From positions 51,231-115,230 of the forward strand of contig NZ_JAGFNS010000005.1 in NCBI RefSeq assembly GCF_017592555.1: a stretch of DNA of 64,000 bases. The letters are read 5' to 3'. The position numbers and the translations under genes were made by a program. The DNA comes from Actinoplanes flavus (GTDB lineage Bacteria; Actinomycetota; Actinomycetes; Mycobacteriales; Micromonosporaceae). Shown in pieces: positions 53,319-62,867 of this stretch. The notes beneath the pieces were generated by a model. The model made no database searches. It was not told the DNA's origin and saw only the letters and a list, made by a program, of their open reading frames with translations. Numbering within the stretch: the first letter of the stretch is position 1; every line of letters begins with the position of its first letter.

Positions 53319-53361
53319 CTGGGGGTCGAAGGGGTCGCAGGTTCAACCCCCTGTCGGCCGG
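53319..53361 (+). repeat. Diverged tRNA-Pro 3' fragment (second att-like site)
   Basis: CTGGGGGTCGAAGGGGTCGC continues with AGGTTCAA and then differs (CCCCCTGTCGGCCGG). It shares about 27 bases with 52192-52233 apart from one inserted G. Start to start the two are 1127 bases apart. Likely the scar of an older integration. Confidence 0.65.
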
Positions 53362-54100
53362 CGGAGCAAAGGCCAGCCTATCTGAGCCTTTCTAATTGTC
53401 GATATTGATGCGTTCGGGGTCGACTTGACACGTGTCTTTGCGCGTGCGCGTGTACGGTTTGGGGTTGGAATTCCGGCCCCTCTTCGTGACTTTCCCGCGA
53501 TTGGCGATTCTTAGCGCAATTCGTCCTCCTATCTGGATGATTGCGACGCTCCGCCGACATGAACGCCCGTGCGGTGACCTTGTGCGGTTCGCCGGTCCTC
53601 TCGGTGGCCGGTGACGTCATGATCGTGATTGGTGGCGGTAGTCCTTAAGTGGCTTCGGTTGTCCTGGGTTGTCCGCGTCCTTGCGGATCGCGACGATGGC
53701 GACTCCCGTGGCATCAGCCAGCCACTCCGCGACGCGACCGGGCGGATCGCCGCCACGATGTGGCCATCGACGATGATCGAGATGGAACTTCGGGAGCTCC
53801 CGTTGTCCTCGGGGAGTTCGAGATTCGCCGTTCAGGCTGGCGTCCGGGCCGCCTTTCGGCAGCGGGGGAACGCCGACGAACATGGCGCGGGGGTACGGCA
53901 TCGCCGGGTCGCGTGCCCGGTGTGCGGTGCTTCCGGGTGGTTCAGCCGGCGCGTTTTGGGGTGGACCGCGCCCACCGTGACCAGGGAGGAGGGCTTCGTC
54001 GAGGGGGGCGAGCCGGTACCCATTACACTCCTTGATCGCGCCCAGCCTCCAGGTCACCGTGTCCGGGCGGGGCGACGCGAGGCTGGAGACGGAGAGGCAC
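53362..54100. other. Long region without a supported gene
   Basis: About 740 bases between the second tRNA-Pro fragment and the T7SS-side genes. Several frames are open on both strands, but none has motifs, a ribosome site or protein-like composition. The first 150 bases are AT-richer. Probably the junction of accessory DNA and backbone. Confidence 0.5.
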
Positions 54101-55519
54101 ATGCGGACCGCCGGGCAGTACCGTTTGCAGCAGGCGCTGAGTACCTGTGAGGTCGGTGACGTCTGGTCGGGCGTCGGAGCGCGCGGAGAAGCCGTCACCG
54201 TGGCCGTGCTCAACGATTTGGCCTCGGCCGACGATCGCTGGCGCAAAGCGTTCGGGGCCGCGGCGGACGCGCTCGCCAACACCACCGCCGACCGTCTCCC
54301 GATCGTCGGCAGGGACTATCTGGGCCCGCGGCCATGGGTGGCCTGCGCGCCGGAACAGGGCAGCGGCGCCGCCCAGGTCTTCGAGGTGCTCGGACAGCGC
54401 CTGGTTCCGGTCGCCGCCCCGGAGGTGGCGCCCGCGCCTGCACCTACGCCCGCGCCTGCGCCTGGGCCTGCACCCGCGCCTACGCCCGCGCCTGCGCCTG
54501 GGCCTGCACCCACGCCTGCGCCTGGGCCTGCACCTACGCCCGCGCCTGCGCCGGGGCCTGCACCCGCGCCTACGCCCGCGCCGGGGCCTGGGCCCGCACC
54601 CACGCCTGCGCCTGGGCCTGCACCCACGCCTGCGCCTGGGCCTGCACCCACGCCTGCGCCTGGACCGGCGCCTGCGCCTGGGCCTGCGCCCACGCCTGCG
54701 CCTGGACCCGCGCCCACGCCCACGCCTGCACCCGCGCCGAGGCCTGTGGAAACCGAGGTGGTCGCCCGGGTCGGACCGTCGCCGCACGCTGAGCTGGACG
54801 ACCGGCCCGTACCCCCGCTGCGGTTTCCGCCCAGGCCGCCCGTCAAGCGGCGGCGTGCCGGCCTGGTCGTCGCCCTGGCGGCCCTCGCCGGGCTGGTTGT
54901 CGGCGCCGGTGGCACGGCGGCCGGGATGTCGCTGCGTGACGAACCGGCTCCGGCTCCCCGGCCCAGCGTCACGCCGGCGCCGACCGACGAGCAGTTGCTG
55001 CTGGGCGATCCCACCGCGCCGGGGGTGGAGCCGCCGGTCGGCGGCGGCTGGCCGTCGTCCTGGCCGACCTTCGTGTCGACCGAGCCGACGAAGCCCATCA
55101 AGGGGCTGGACGGTGTCGGCTTCGACTTCCGCGTCCCGCCGGCGTGGAACTGTGAGCAGGTGGCCACGGCGGCGGCCGCGGCTCACTACCGGTGCGGCGG
55201 TGGGGACGCGGGCGGTGGCGACCTGACCGTGCGGACCTGCGAGACGCCGTGCACCGAGGAGCGGCGTACGGCTCTGCGGCAGCGCGAGGAGGCGTGGGGC
55301 CTGCAGTGGACCCGCAGCGGCCCGTTCGCCACCTGGGCGGAGACCACCCAGATCGACGGCAAGCGCATGTACGGTCTGGTCTACGTCGCGTTCTGGCGGT
55401 CCACCCCGGAGGGCCAGATCGATCGTCAGCTGGTGGTGCGCATGACCGCACCGCTCGCCACCAGTGATCACCTGAAGAAGGTCGTCAACTCGATCCGTGA
55501 CGAGACGTTCACCCTCTGA
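54101..55519 (+). CDS. Membrane protein with kinase-N-lobe-like start and Pro-Ala repeats
   Basis: 472 residues from ATG 54101, after GGAGAGG. The first 110 residues ([20 protein letters not shown], then [16 protein letters not shown]) resemble the N-lobe of a Ser/Thr kinase, but the glycine loop, VAIK lysine and all catalytic-loop motifs are missing. A cytoplasmic [12 protein letters not shown] repeat region follows, then one transmembrane helix ([20 protein letters not shown]) and an external domain with four to five cysteines ([22 protein letters not shown]). It lies upstream of T7SS genes and may be a sensor or anchor for that system. Confidence 0.7.
   Translation: MRTAGQYRLQQALSTCEVGDVWSGVGARGEAVTVAVLNDLASADDRWRKAFGAAADALANTTADRLPIVGRDYLGPRPWVACAPEQGSGAAQVFEVLGQRLVPVAAPEVAPAPAPTPAPAPGPAPAPTPAPAPGPAPTPAPGPAPTPAPAPGPAPAPTPAPGPGPAPTPAPGPAPTPAPGPAPTPAPGPAPAPGPAPTPAPGPAPTPTPAPAPRPVETEVVARVGPSPHAELDDRPVPPLRFPPRPPVKRRRAGLVVALAALAGLVVGAGGTAAGMSLRDEPAPAPRPSVTPAPTDEQLLLGDPTAPGVEPPVGGGWPSSWPTFVSTEPTKPIKGLDGVGFDFRVPPAWNCEQVATAAAAAHYRCGGGDAGGGDLTVRTCETPCTEERRTALRQREEAWGLQWTRSGPFATWAETTQIDGKRMYGLVYVAFWRSTPEGQIDRQLVVRMTAPLATSDHLKKVVNSIRDETFTL
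54431..54745 (+). repeat. Pro-Ala-Thr-Gly coding repeat
   Basis: About 105 codons of imperfect tandem [20 protein letters not shown] units, DNA period 6-12 bases. It encodes an extended linker. Length variation or assembly collapse is possible here. Confidence 0.85.
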
Positions 55520-55539
55520 TGATCCTCTAAGGAGTGCTC

Positions 55540-57201
55540 GTGGCCACGACCCTGGCGGTACCCGGGGCCTATCCGACCATCGCCGACGCTCTCGAGGTGG
55601 CGCCCGACGGAGCGGTCATCTCGCTCGCGCCCGGCACGTACGCCGAGCGGTTGCGGGTCGCCGGGCGCCGGCTCACGGTGCGGGCCGCCGGCGAGGCCGG
55701 TTCGGCGGTGATCGAGGCGACCGCGCTGGACGGCCCGGCGCTCGCCGTCGTGTCCGGTGAGGTCACGGTCGAGGGCGTGGTGTTCACCAGCGGCGACTAC
55801 CCGGCGGTCACCGCCACCGGCGGCCGGCTGCGGCTGCGCCGGTGTGAGCTGTCCGCCGGCTACGGCGCCGGCCTGCAGGCCGACGACGGCGCGATCGTCG
55901 AGGCCAGCGAGGTACGCGTGCTGCGCGGCCAGCATGGTCTCGTCTTCTCCGACGCGGGCGGAACGGTGGAGTCCTGCGAGGTGCGGGGCGTCACCGACGA
56001 TGGCATCATCGTGCGCCTCGGCGCCGACCCGGTGGTGCGGAGCACGACTGTGGCGGACTGCGGTCACCGGGGCGTCTACGTCTACCAGTCCGGGCGGCCG
56101 ACGATCGAACGGTGCGACATCTCGGGCACCGGTGACGCGGGCATCGTCGTGGCGAACGGCGGCGCGCCGACGATCGTGGAGAGCTGGATCCACGACACCC
56201 GGGGCGTCGGTATCGCCTTCGGCCCGGGCTGCGGTGGTGTCGTCGACCGGTGCCGGGTCGAGGCCACCGCGGCGCCCGGCGTCGACGTGGACCCGACGGC
56301 GAATCCGGCGGTCACCCTGGACGAGGGCGCGGCGCCGAAGGCCGGCGTGGGCGTCACCGACGGCGCCGGTGGCCGGAACGAGGCCGAGGTCGAGCAGTTG
56401 CTGGCCGAGCTGGATTCCATGATCGGTCTGGCCGGGGTGAAAGGGGAGGTCCGCTCGCTGATCGACGAGATCCAGGTGAACGAGTGGCGGCGCAGCGCGG
56501 GCCTGTCGGTGGGCGCCGCCAGTCACCACCTGATCTTCACGGGTGCTCCCGGAACCGGCAAGACGACCGTCGCGCGCATCTACGGCAAGCTGCTCAAGGC
56601 GCTGGGCGTTCTGCCCAACGGTGAGTTCCGGGAGGTGTCCCGGCGGGACCTGGTGGGCCAGTACATCGGGCACACCGCGGAGAAGACCACCAAGGTGTTC
56701 GAGGACGCGATGGGCGGCGTGCTGTTCATCGACGAGGCGTACACGCTGGCCCGCGCCGGTGGGGCGGCCGCCGACTTCGGGCAGGAGGCGATCGACACCC
56801 TGGTGAAGCTGATGGAGGACCACCGGGACCAGGTCGCGGTGATCGTCGCCGGCTACACCCGGGAGATGTCGGACTTCCTGGACGCCAACTCCGGTCTGGC
56901 GTCCCGGTTCGCCAAGACCCTGGAGTTCGAGAACTACGGGCCGGACGAGCTCGTGCGGATCGCCGACCGGATCGCCCGCAACGACGACTACACCTTCGCG
57001 CCGGGCTTGAGTGACGCACTCCACGAGTACTTCTCGCAACTGGAGCGCGACCGCAACTTCGGCAACGCCCGAGAAGCCCGCAAGCTGCTGGAAGGCATGC
57101 GGAAAGCGCAATCCGGACGGTTGCGGGCGCTCGGCCGGATGCCCAGCCGCGAGGATCTGTGCGCGTTCGTCCTCGATGATCTGCTCACCGCGATTCGCTG
57201 A
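55540..57201 (+). CDS. Beta-helix/EccA-like AAA ATPase fusion
   Basis: 553 residues from GTG 55540, five bases after AAGGAG. Residues 1-270 are a right-handed parallel beta-helix of repeating segments (GTVESCEVRGVTDDGIIVR, PTIERCDISGTGDAGIVVAN), unlike the TPR region of standard EccA. Residues 300-550 are a CbbX/EccA-type AAA domain with Walker A GAPGTGKTTVARI, Walker B GGVLFIDEAYTL, a sensor region GYTREMSDF and an arginine-rich NAREARKLLEGM helix. Role in a type VII secretion system as a cytosolic ATPase is inferred from the AAA type and the EccE-like neighbour. Confidence 0.85.
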   Translation: MATTLAVPGAYPTIADALEVAPDGAVISLAPGTYAERLRVAGRRLTVRAAGEAGSAVIEATALDGPALAVVSGEVTVEGVVFTSGDYPAVTATGGRLRLRRCELSAGYGAGLQADDGAIVEASEVRVLRGQHGLVFSDAGGTVESCEVRGVTDDGIIVRLGADPVVRSTTVADCGHRGVYVYQSGRPTIERCDISGTGDAGIVVANGGAPTIVESWIHDTRGVGIAFGPGCGGVVDRCRVEATAAPGVDVDPTANPAVTLDEGAAPKAGVGVTDGAGGRNEAEVEQLLAELDSMIGLAGVKGEVRSLIDEIQVNEWRRSAGLSVGAASHHLIFTGAPGTGKTTVARIYGKLLKALGVLPNGEFREVSRRDLVGQYIGHTAEKTTKVFEDAMGGVLFIDEAYTLARAGGAAADFGQEAIDTLVKLMEDHRDQVAVIVAGYTREMSDFLDANSGLASRFAKTLEFENYGPDELVRIADRIARNDDYTFAPGLSDALHEYFSQLERDRNFGNAREARKLLEGMRKAQSGRLRALGRMPSREDLCAFVLDDLLTAIR

Positions 57202-57270
57202 TTGCCGGTACGCTGGCCGATCCGAGAGACCGAGCTTCATGATCATCTAACCGGGCAGTGACAACCACGA

Positions 57271-58845
57271 ATGTCAGGACGCTTACCGACCATGCGGGCC
57301 ACGAGCACTGATCAGACGGCGATCATCGTCCGGGTGCCCCACCAGCTGACGGAACCGGCCGACGGGGGACCGGCGACCTGGCCGCCGTCGCCGGAGGACC
57401 ACCCGGACGAGCCGGAGCCGCTCACCAATCCACGGCTGACCGTCCTGTCCTGGTTGGTCCCGTTCCTCGTCGCCGGTGGCCTGGGCTGGTGGAACCTGGC
57501 CAGACCCGGGCTCAGCGAGGACGAGCTGGCCACCTGGGGCATGGTCACGATCGGCTGGACCGAGTTCCGCGGTGTGCTGGAGAACGTGGACGCCAGTGTC
57601 GGCGCCTACTACGTCCTGTTGCGCCTGTGGGCCGCCGTCGCCGGCGACACCGACCTGCTCCTGCGACTGCCGTCGGTGCTGTTCGGAGCGGCTGCCGCGG
57701 CGGTGGTCGCGGGCATCGGGATCCGGCTGGCCGGGCGCCGTGCCGGGCTGACCGCCGGCCTGGTCTTCGCGCTGCTGCCCGGCTTCTCCCGCTACGCCCA
57801 GGACGCCCGCCCGTACGCGCTGGTCATGCTCGCCGCCGCGGTGTCGACCTACGTCCTGATCGGCCTGGTCGAGCGTCCCCGGGCCCGCGCCTACGTGGGG
57901 TATTCGTTCTCCGTGCTGGTCCTGGGCCTGTCGCACGTGGTGGCGCTGCTGCTGCTCGTCGCCCACCTGCTGCTGGTCGTCCGGGTGCGCCGTTCCTGGC
58001 GGCCGTTCCTCGCCTGGGCCTGCGCCGTCCTGGTGGGTGTCTCGCCGGCCCTGCCGGTGCTCTATCTGGGCCAGGTGCAGAGCGGCGGCCAGATCGGCTG
58101 GATCCCGCCGCTGACCTGGGACCGCCTCGCCGAGACGCCGGAGCGCCTGTTCGGCGCCACGATCGTCGCGGGTGCGGTGATCGCGCTCGCCCTGACCGCC
58201 CTGTCACTGCGCACGCGCGCGCACGCGCTGACCCTGTGGGCGCTGGCCCCGGTGGCCGCCCTGGCGGCTGTCGCCCAGCTCACCCCGCTGTGGGTGCCGC
58301 GCTACCTGTTGTTCGTCCTGCCCGCCTGGGCGCTGCTGGCCGGGCTGGCGCTGTGCCGGCTGAGCGTGCTGCGCGGCCTGGTGGCGGTGCTCGGGATCGG
58401 CCTGCTGGCGATCCCGGCGCAGGCTGACATCCGTACGGTGTACGGCCACGATTACGCCAGCCGCGACGTCGCCGAAGTGATCAAGGCGAACCAGGCGGCG
58501 GGCGACGCGGTGCTGTTCGGGCCGTTCGCCGACGGCGACCAGCGCACCAGCCGCGACGCGTTCATGCGCTACATGCCGGCGCAGCGGCCCGCCGACAAGC
58601 TCATGGTCCGTGCCCCGCGGACCGGGGGCACCCTCGGCGCCCAGGAGTGCCCGGACGCGGAGATCCCGTCCTGTTTCGGCAAGCCGTCCCGGGTGTGGGT
58701 GGTCCGCAAGGGCAGCTGGACCAACATCGTGCAGAACATCGGGGACGCCAAGGAGGCGCTGCTGCGCCAGGACTTCGTGCAGTCGGAGATCTGGCCGCTC
58801 AAGGGCTTCACCGTGGCGCTCTACATCCGCAAGCCGGTCGGCTGA
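57271..58845 (+). CDS. GT39-like membrane glycosyltransferase
   Basis: 524 residues from ATG 57271 (ATG 57292 also possible). At least ten transmembrane helices in a GT-C layout. The first external loop has GLSEDELATWGM with the acidic pair expected for catalysis in dolichyl-phosphate-mannose-type transferases, and a later YAQDARPYALVM loop. It should use a lipid-linked sugar outside the membrane. It starts the module of GT-C, GT2 and GH26-like genes, 70 bases after the AAA gene. Confidence 0.8.
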   Translation: MSGRLPTMRATSTDQTAIIVRVPHQLTEPADGGPATWPPSPEDHPDEPEPLTNPRLTVLSWLVPFLVAGGLGWWNLARPGLSEDELATWGMVTIGWTEFRGVLENVDASVGAYYVLLRLWAAVAGDTDLLLRLPSVLFGAAAAAVVAGIGIRLAGRRAGLTAGLVFALLPGFSRYAQDARPYALVMLAAAVSTYVLIGLVERPRARAYVGYSFSVLVLGLSHVVALLLLVAHLLLVVRVRRSWRPFLAWACAVLVGVSPALPVLYLGQVQSGGQIGWIPPLTWDRLAETPERLFGATIVAGAVIALALTALSLRTRAHALTLWALAPVAALAAVAQLTPLWVPRYLLFVLPAWALLAGLALCRLSVLRGLVAVLGIGLLAIPAQADIRTVYGHDYASRDVAEVIKANQAAGDAVLFGPFADGDQRTSRDAFMRYMPAQRPADKLMVRAPRTGGTLGAQECPDAEIPSCFGKPSRVWVVRKGSWTNIVQNIGDAKEALLRQDFVQSEIWPLKGFTVALYIRKPVG

Positions 58846-58859
58846 CGAGGCGACGACGG

Positions 58860-60554
58860 ATGACGGCGACCCAACCCGACGACACGGTGATCATCGAGAT
58901 ACCGACGGCCCTGCTCCCGGTGATCGGGGATCGCGGCCGGCCGCGCACGCTGTCCGACCTCATCCCGCAGCAGCGCCGGCCGGGTGTGCGGGCGGTGGGC
59001 GTGGCGTCGCGCGACCGGGCGGCCGCCCCGCTGCTGTCGCCGCCGTCCGACGAGGAGACCGGCTTCTACGGCAAGCGGCGGCTGTGGGTGCTCACCGGCT
59101 TCTCGCTGATCAGCTTCGGGTCGCTGCTGGTCAGCCAGGTGTTGCTCCTGCGGATGTCACCGTGGCTGTACCTGCTGGTGCCGGCGCTCGGGTTCACCGT
59201 GCTCTACTACCTCATCTCGCTGGCGGTGAACGTCGGCACGCCCGGGTTCGACCTGCGCCGGCACCGCGAGCTGGTGGCGAACTGGAAACCGGAGCAGTAC
59301 CCGTCGGTCGACGTCTTCCTGCCGGTCTGCGGCGAGGCCCTCGACGTGCTGCGCAACACCTGGCAGCACGTGGACATGATGGCCGACCACTACCCCGGCC
59401 GGGTCTGTGTGTACGTGCTCGACGACTCCGCCTCCTCCGAACGGCAGGAGATGGCGCTCGACTTCGGCTTCGTCTACCAGCGGCGGCCCAACCGCGGGTG
59501 GTTCAAGAAGGCCGGGAACATGCGGTACGCGTACCACCGCACGCTGGGTGACATGGTCCTGGTGCTCGACGCCGACTTCACGCCCCGCGCGGACATGCTC
59601 GACCAGATGCTGCCGTACCTGGACGCCTATCCCGACCTGGGTATCCTCCAGTCGCCGCAGTACTTCCGGGTGGAGCGCGGCCAGGGCTGGCTGGAGCGCG
59701 GCGCGGCAGCCGTGCAGGAGCTGTTCTACCGCTCGGTGCAGGTCTCCCGGCAGCACCACGAGGCCGCCATCTGTGTCGGCAGCTGCGCGATCTACCGCCG
59801 CGCCGCGCTCGACGACATCGGCGGGTCGACGCTGATCGAGCACTCGGAGGACGTGCACACCGGCTTCGACATGCGCCGCAAGGGCTGGCTGCTGCGGTAC
59901 GTCCCGGTGCCGCTGGCGGCCGGCCTGTGCCCGGCCGACCTGAACTCCTTCTACACCCAGCAGTACCGCTGGTGCGCCGGCTCGATGAGCCTGCTCGGCT
60001 CGACGAAGTTCTGGAACCTGCGGATGCGGCTGCGCCAGCGTCTGTCGTACATCTCCGGCTTCTGTTATTACGCGCACACGGCTCTGTTCACGTTCGTCGG
60101 CCCGATGGTGCCGATCGTGATGCTCTTCTTCTTCCCGCAGTTCGTGAAGCTGCACCACTACCTGCTGATCGTGCCGAGCGCCCTCTACAACTTCGTGGTC
60201 TTCCCGCTCTGGCACCGCACGTCCTACCGGTTCGAGACGTGGACGGTGAAGCTGGTCTACGGCTGGGCGCACGCCTTCGCCATCTGGGACCTGCTGCGGG
60301 GACAGCCGATGGGCTGGCAACCGACCGGCAGCACGGCGAAGAAGTCGCGCACCCGCCGGCTGCGCACCGGCATCACGCTGTGGAGTCTGGGCACCGCGCT
60401 GGTCTGGACCCTGACCGCGGCGGCCCGGATGAGCACCATGGATCTGGCCACGTTCACCCCCGCGTTCCTGGCCGGGACGGTCTACCTCGCCACGGTGCTG
60501 CAGGCGCTGCTGGTCGACCCGGTACGCGACGTCCCCCGGAGGCAGGACTCATGA
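58860..60554 (+). CDS. Cellulose synthase-like GT2 glycosyltransferase
   Basis: 564 residues from ATG 58860. Two N-terminal and several C-terminal membrane helices surround the GT-A domain. Processive GT2 motifs are complete: VLDDSASSE, VLDADFTPR (DxD), HSEDVHTGFD (catalytic ED) and QQYRWCAGSM (Q-x-x-R-W). No PilZ domain is seen. It should make a beta-linked polysaccharide and pass it out. The next gene, a GH26-like hydrolase, overlaps by four bases, as expected for a synthesis-and-trimming pair. Confidence 0.88.
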   Translation: MTATQPDDTVIIEIPTALLPVIGDRGRPRTLSDLIPQQRRPGVRAVGVASRDRAAAPLLSPPSDEETGFYGKRRLWVLTGFSLISFGSLLVSQVLLLRMSPWLYLLVPALGFTVLYYLISLAVNVGTPGFDLRRHRELVANWKPEQYPSVDVFLPVCGEALDVLRNTWQHVDMMADHYPGRVCVYVLDDSASSERQEMALDFGFVYQRRPNRGWFKKAGNMRYAYHRTLGDMVLVLDADFTPRADMLDQMLPYLDAYPDLGILQSPQYFRVERGQGWLERGAAAVQELFYRSVQVSRQHHEAAICVGSCAIYRRAALDDIGGSTLIEHSEDVHTGFDMRRKGWLLRYVPVPLAAGLCPADLNSFYTQQYRWCAGSMSLLGSTKFWNLRMRLRQRLSYISGFCYYAHTALFTFVGPMVPIVMLFFFPQFVKLHHYLLIVPSALYNFVVFPLWHRTSYRFETWTVKLVYGWAHAFAIWDLLRGQPMGWQPTGSTAKKSRTRRLRTGITLWSLGTALVWTLTAAARMSTMDLATFTPAFLAGTVYLATVLQALLVDPVRDVPRRQDS

Positions 60555-61564
60555 GGACACCGCACCTGCTCATCGCGATGTCGGTCTTCGTCGCGGGCGT
60601 GTTCGGCTACGCGGCGCTGGCTCCGTCACCGGAGAAGGACCGGGCCGCGCAGACCGTCGCGGACGGCACCACCGTCCCGCCGAGCGCCGGCGCGAGCGCC
60701 TCCGCGGCGCCCACCGTCTACGACGTCGGTCACCTGGTCGATCCGAGCCGCGACTACTTCGGCACCGCCATCTCGGGTGCGCCGCAGGACATGAGCCGGG
60801 TGGACGCCTTCGCGAAGCGGGTCGGCAAGAAGCCCAACATGATCACGATCTATGAGAGCTTCGACGACGACTTCGCGGCCGCCGAGGTGCGTGACATCTA
60901 CCAGTACGGCGCGCTGCCCATCGTCCGTTGGGAGCCGTTCAAACAGGGGCTCGGCGACATCGCGGCCGGTCGCTTCGACGAGTACCTGACCGAGTTCGCC
61001 ACCGCGGTGCGCACGCTGAACGTGCCGATCGCGCTCACCGTCGCCCACGAGATGAACGGCCACTGGTATCCGTGGGGCACCCGCAAGAACCAGCCCCGTG
61101 ACTTCGTCGCCGCCTGGCGGCACATCCACCAGATCTTCGAGCAGGTCGGGGCCACCAACGTGATCTGGACCTGGACGCCGAACGTCATCAACTACCTGCC
61201 CGGGGTCGCGCTCAAGCCGTACTGGCCGGGGGACCGGTACGTGGACTGGGTCGGCGTGGACGGCTACTTCACCCAGTCCGGCATCAAGCACTTCACCGAG
61301 CTGTTCCGGCCCACGCTCAACGAGATCAAACGGTTCACCGCCAAACCGGTGCTGATCGTGGAGACCGGGTCCGAGCCCGGCTCGATGCGCGCCACCGCGG
61401 TGAAGGAGCTGCTCACCGAGGTCGCGAAGAGCAAGGAGATCATCGGGTTCGTCTACTTCAACGCCCGCGGCTCCGGCGACTGGGTCCTCGACAACGATCC
61501 GAAGGCGCTCCGCGTGTTCCGTACCCACCCCGACCGCGACGACTTCTCCTTCGCCGTAAAGTGA
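60551..61564 (+). CDS. GH26-like secreted/anchored glycoside hydrolase
   Basis: 337 residues from ATG 60551 (ATGA overlap). An N-terminal signal-anchor (LLIAMSVFVAGVFGYAALA) precedes a TIM barrel. Catalytic candidates: Glu in VAHEMNGHWYPWGT (acid/base) and Glu in VLIVETGSEPG (nucleophile), which is the GH26 beta-mannanase/beta-glucanase pattern. Further conserved WTWTPN and DWVGVDGY motifs. It probably trims the polymer made by the upstream GT2 enzyme. Confidence 0.85.
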   Translation: MRTPHLLIAMSVFVAGVFGYAALAPSPEKDRAAQTVADGTTVPPSAGASASAAPTVYDVGHLVDPSRDYFGTAISGAPQDMSRVDAFAKRVGKKPNMITIYESFDDDFAAAEVRDIYQYGALPIVRWEPFKQGLGDIAAGRFDEYLTEFATAVRTLNVPIALTVAHEMNGHWYPWGTRKNQPRDFVAAWRHIHQIFEQVGATNVIWTWTPNVINYLPGVALKPYWPGDRYVDWVGVDGYFTQSGIKHFTELFRPTLNEIKRFTAKPVLIVETGSEPGSMRATAVKELLTEVAKSKEIIGFVYFNARGSGDWVLDNDPKALRVFRTHPDRDDFSFAVK

Positions 61565-61619
61565 TCGTTCTCGCCGCTGTGCACAGGGGGTTGCCGGCGG
61601 TCCGGTGGAAAGGAGCGCG

Positions 61620-62867
61620 GTGATCGAGGGCAACGGCCATCCGGGACAAACCACGATCAATGCCACGCCGGACGGCCCGTCACCGTCGGATGCCGCCGAG
61701 GTGCGTCCGGTACGCCGCAGCGGATATCTGGGCCCCGTCAACGTCGGCCAGATCATCGTCGCCGAGGCCGCGCTGCTCGGCGCGGGCGCGGCCGGAGCAC
61801 AGGGCCTCACCGCGGGCCTGGCCGCCGGCGCCGGCGCCGCCGCGCTGCTGGGCGTGGTCTTCGCCCGCCGGCACGGCCGGTGGTGGCTGGAGAACCGCAC
61901 GATCGCGTGGCGGCACCGCCGCCGGCGCGGCGTCACCGCCGGTGGCGTGGGCGGCCCGCTGCGGGCGCTGCACGCGGTCGCCGCGGGACTGGTGGTCCGC
62001 GACGTGTCCGCGCCCGACGGAGCCCGGGTGGGTGTCGCCCGCGACGACGCCGGGTGGTACAGCGTCGTCGCGCTGAACCCCACGGCGCCCGTGCATCAGG
62101 AGGCCGGCCCGGTGCCGCTGGACACCCTGACCGACGTGCTGGCCGCCACCGGTCAGCCCGGGCTGGTGGTGCAGATGGTCACCCACACCGTTCCGGCCAC
62201 CGGACTGGACGTGCATCCCTCGTCGCCGGCCGGCTCGTCGTACCGTCAGCTCGCCGGCTCGCTCAGCCCGGTGCCGGTGCCCGCCCACCACGAGTCCGCG
62301 GTGGTGGTCCGGATCGACGCGCGTACGCTCGCCGGGGCCCTGCTGGACCACACCGCCGACCCGGAGGCCGCGGCGGCGCTGGTCGCCAGCCTGGGCCGCA
62401 AGGTCGCCACCAGCCTGCGCCGCTTCGGCATCGGCTGCCGGGTGCTCGACGCCGCGGAGGTGACCGCCGCGCTGCTCCGCTCCTGTGACGTCGACCCGGC
62501 CACCGCCGAGACCGTCCAGGTGCGCGAGGAGTGGACGCGATGGCACTCGGCGCGGCTGAGCCACCGCACGTACTGGCTCAAGACCTGGCCGGGCACCACC
62601 GCCGCGATCACCGATCTGCTCACCTGGGTCTCCGCGGTACCGGCCGCACAGACCAGCGTGTCGCTCGTGCTGGACCCGTCGGACGGCACCGATGTCACGG
62701 TCCGCTGCCTGATCCGGCTGGCCGCCCGGCACGAGGACGACACGCAAGCTCTGGAAAGGCACTTCGTCGAAGGTGTCAGACGGTTCGGCGGGGAGGTGGA
62801 ACCGCTCGACGGCGAGCAGGGACCGGCCGCCTACGCCACAGCGCCGACGGGTGGTGGTGCGGGATGA
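61620..62867 (+). CDS. EccE-like type VII secretion protein
   Basis: 415 residues from GTG 61620, five bases after AAGGAG. It has two adjacent N-terminal transmembrane segments (NVGQIIVAEAALLGAGAAGA, AALLGVVFARRHGRWW), followed by a cytoplasmic domain. Two short transmembrane helices then a long soluble domain, in this setting, fit EccE of ESX systems. The soluble part includes DDAGWYSVVALNPTAP and HSARLSHRTYWLKTWPG, seen in actinobacterial EccE proteins. It overlaps the next gene by four bases. Confidence 0.75.
   Translation: MIEGNGHPGQTTINATPDGPSPSDAAEVRPVRRSGYLGPVNVGQIIVAEAALLGAGAAGAQGLTAGLAAGAGAAALLGVVFARRHGRWWLENRTIAWRHRRRRGVTAGGVGGPLRALHAVAAGLVVRDVSAPDGARVGVARDDAGWYSVVALNPTAPVHQEAGPVPLDTLTDVLAATGQPGLVVQMVTHTVPATGLDVHPSSPAGSSYRQLAGSLSPVPVPAHHESAVVVRIDARTLAGALLDHTADPEAAAALVASLGRKVATSLRRFGIGCRVLDAAEVTAALLRSCDVDPATAETVQVREEWTRWHSARLSHRTYWLKTWPGTTAAITDLLTWVSAVPAAQTSVSLVLDPSDGTDVTVRCLIRLAARHEDDTQALERHFVEGVRRFGGEVEPLDGEQGPAAYATAPTGGGAG

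Noticed and set aside
53617..54285. Minus-strand frame in the junction region
   Set aside because: Composition is unlike a protein, it overlaps the start of the 54101 gene, and no motif or ribosome site supports it.
54431..54745. Tandem repeats considered as a CRISPR array
   Set aside because: Units are 6-12 bases, in frame and without unique spacers; they encode Pro-Ala linkers.
54023..55471. Long minus-strand open frame through the Pro-Ala repeat region
   Set aside because: It is the Arg/Gly-rich complement of the plus-strand gene, has no ribosome site and no domain.
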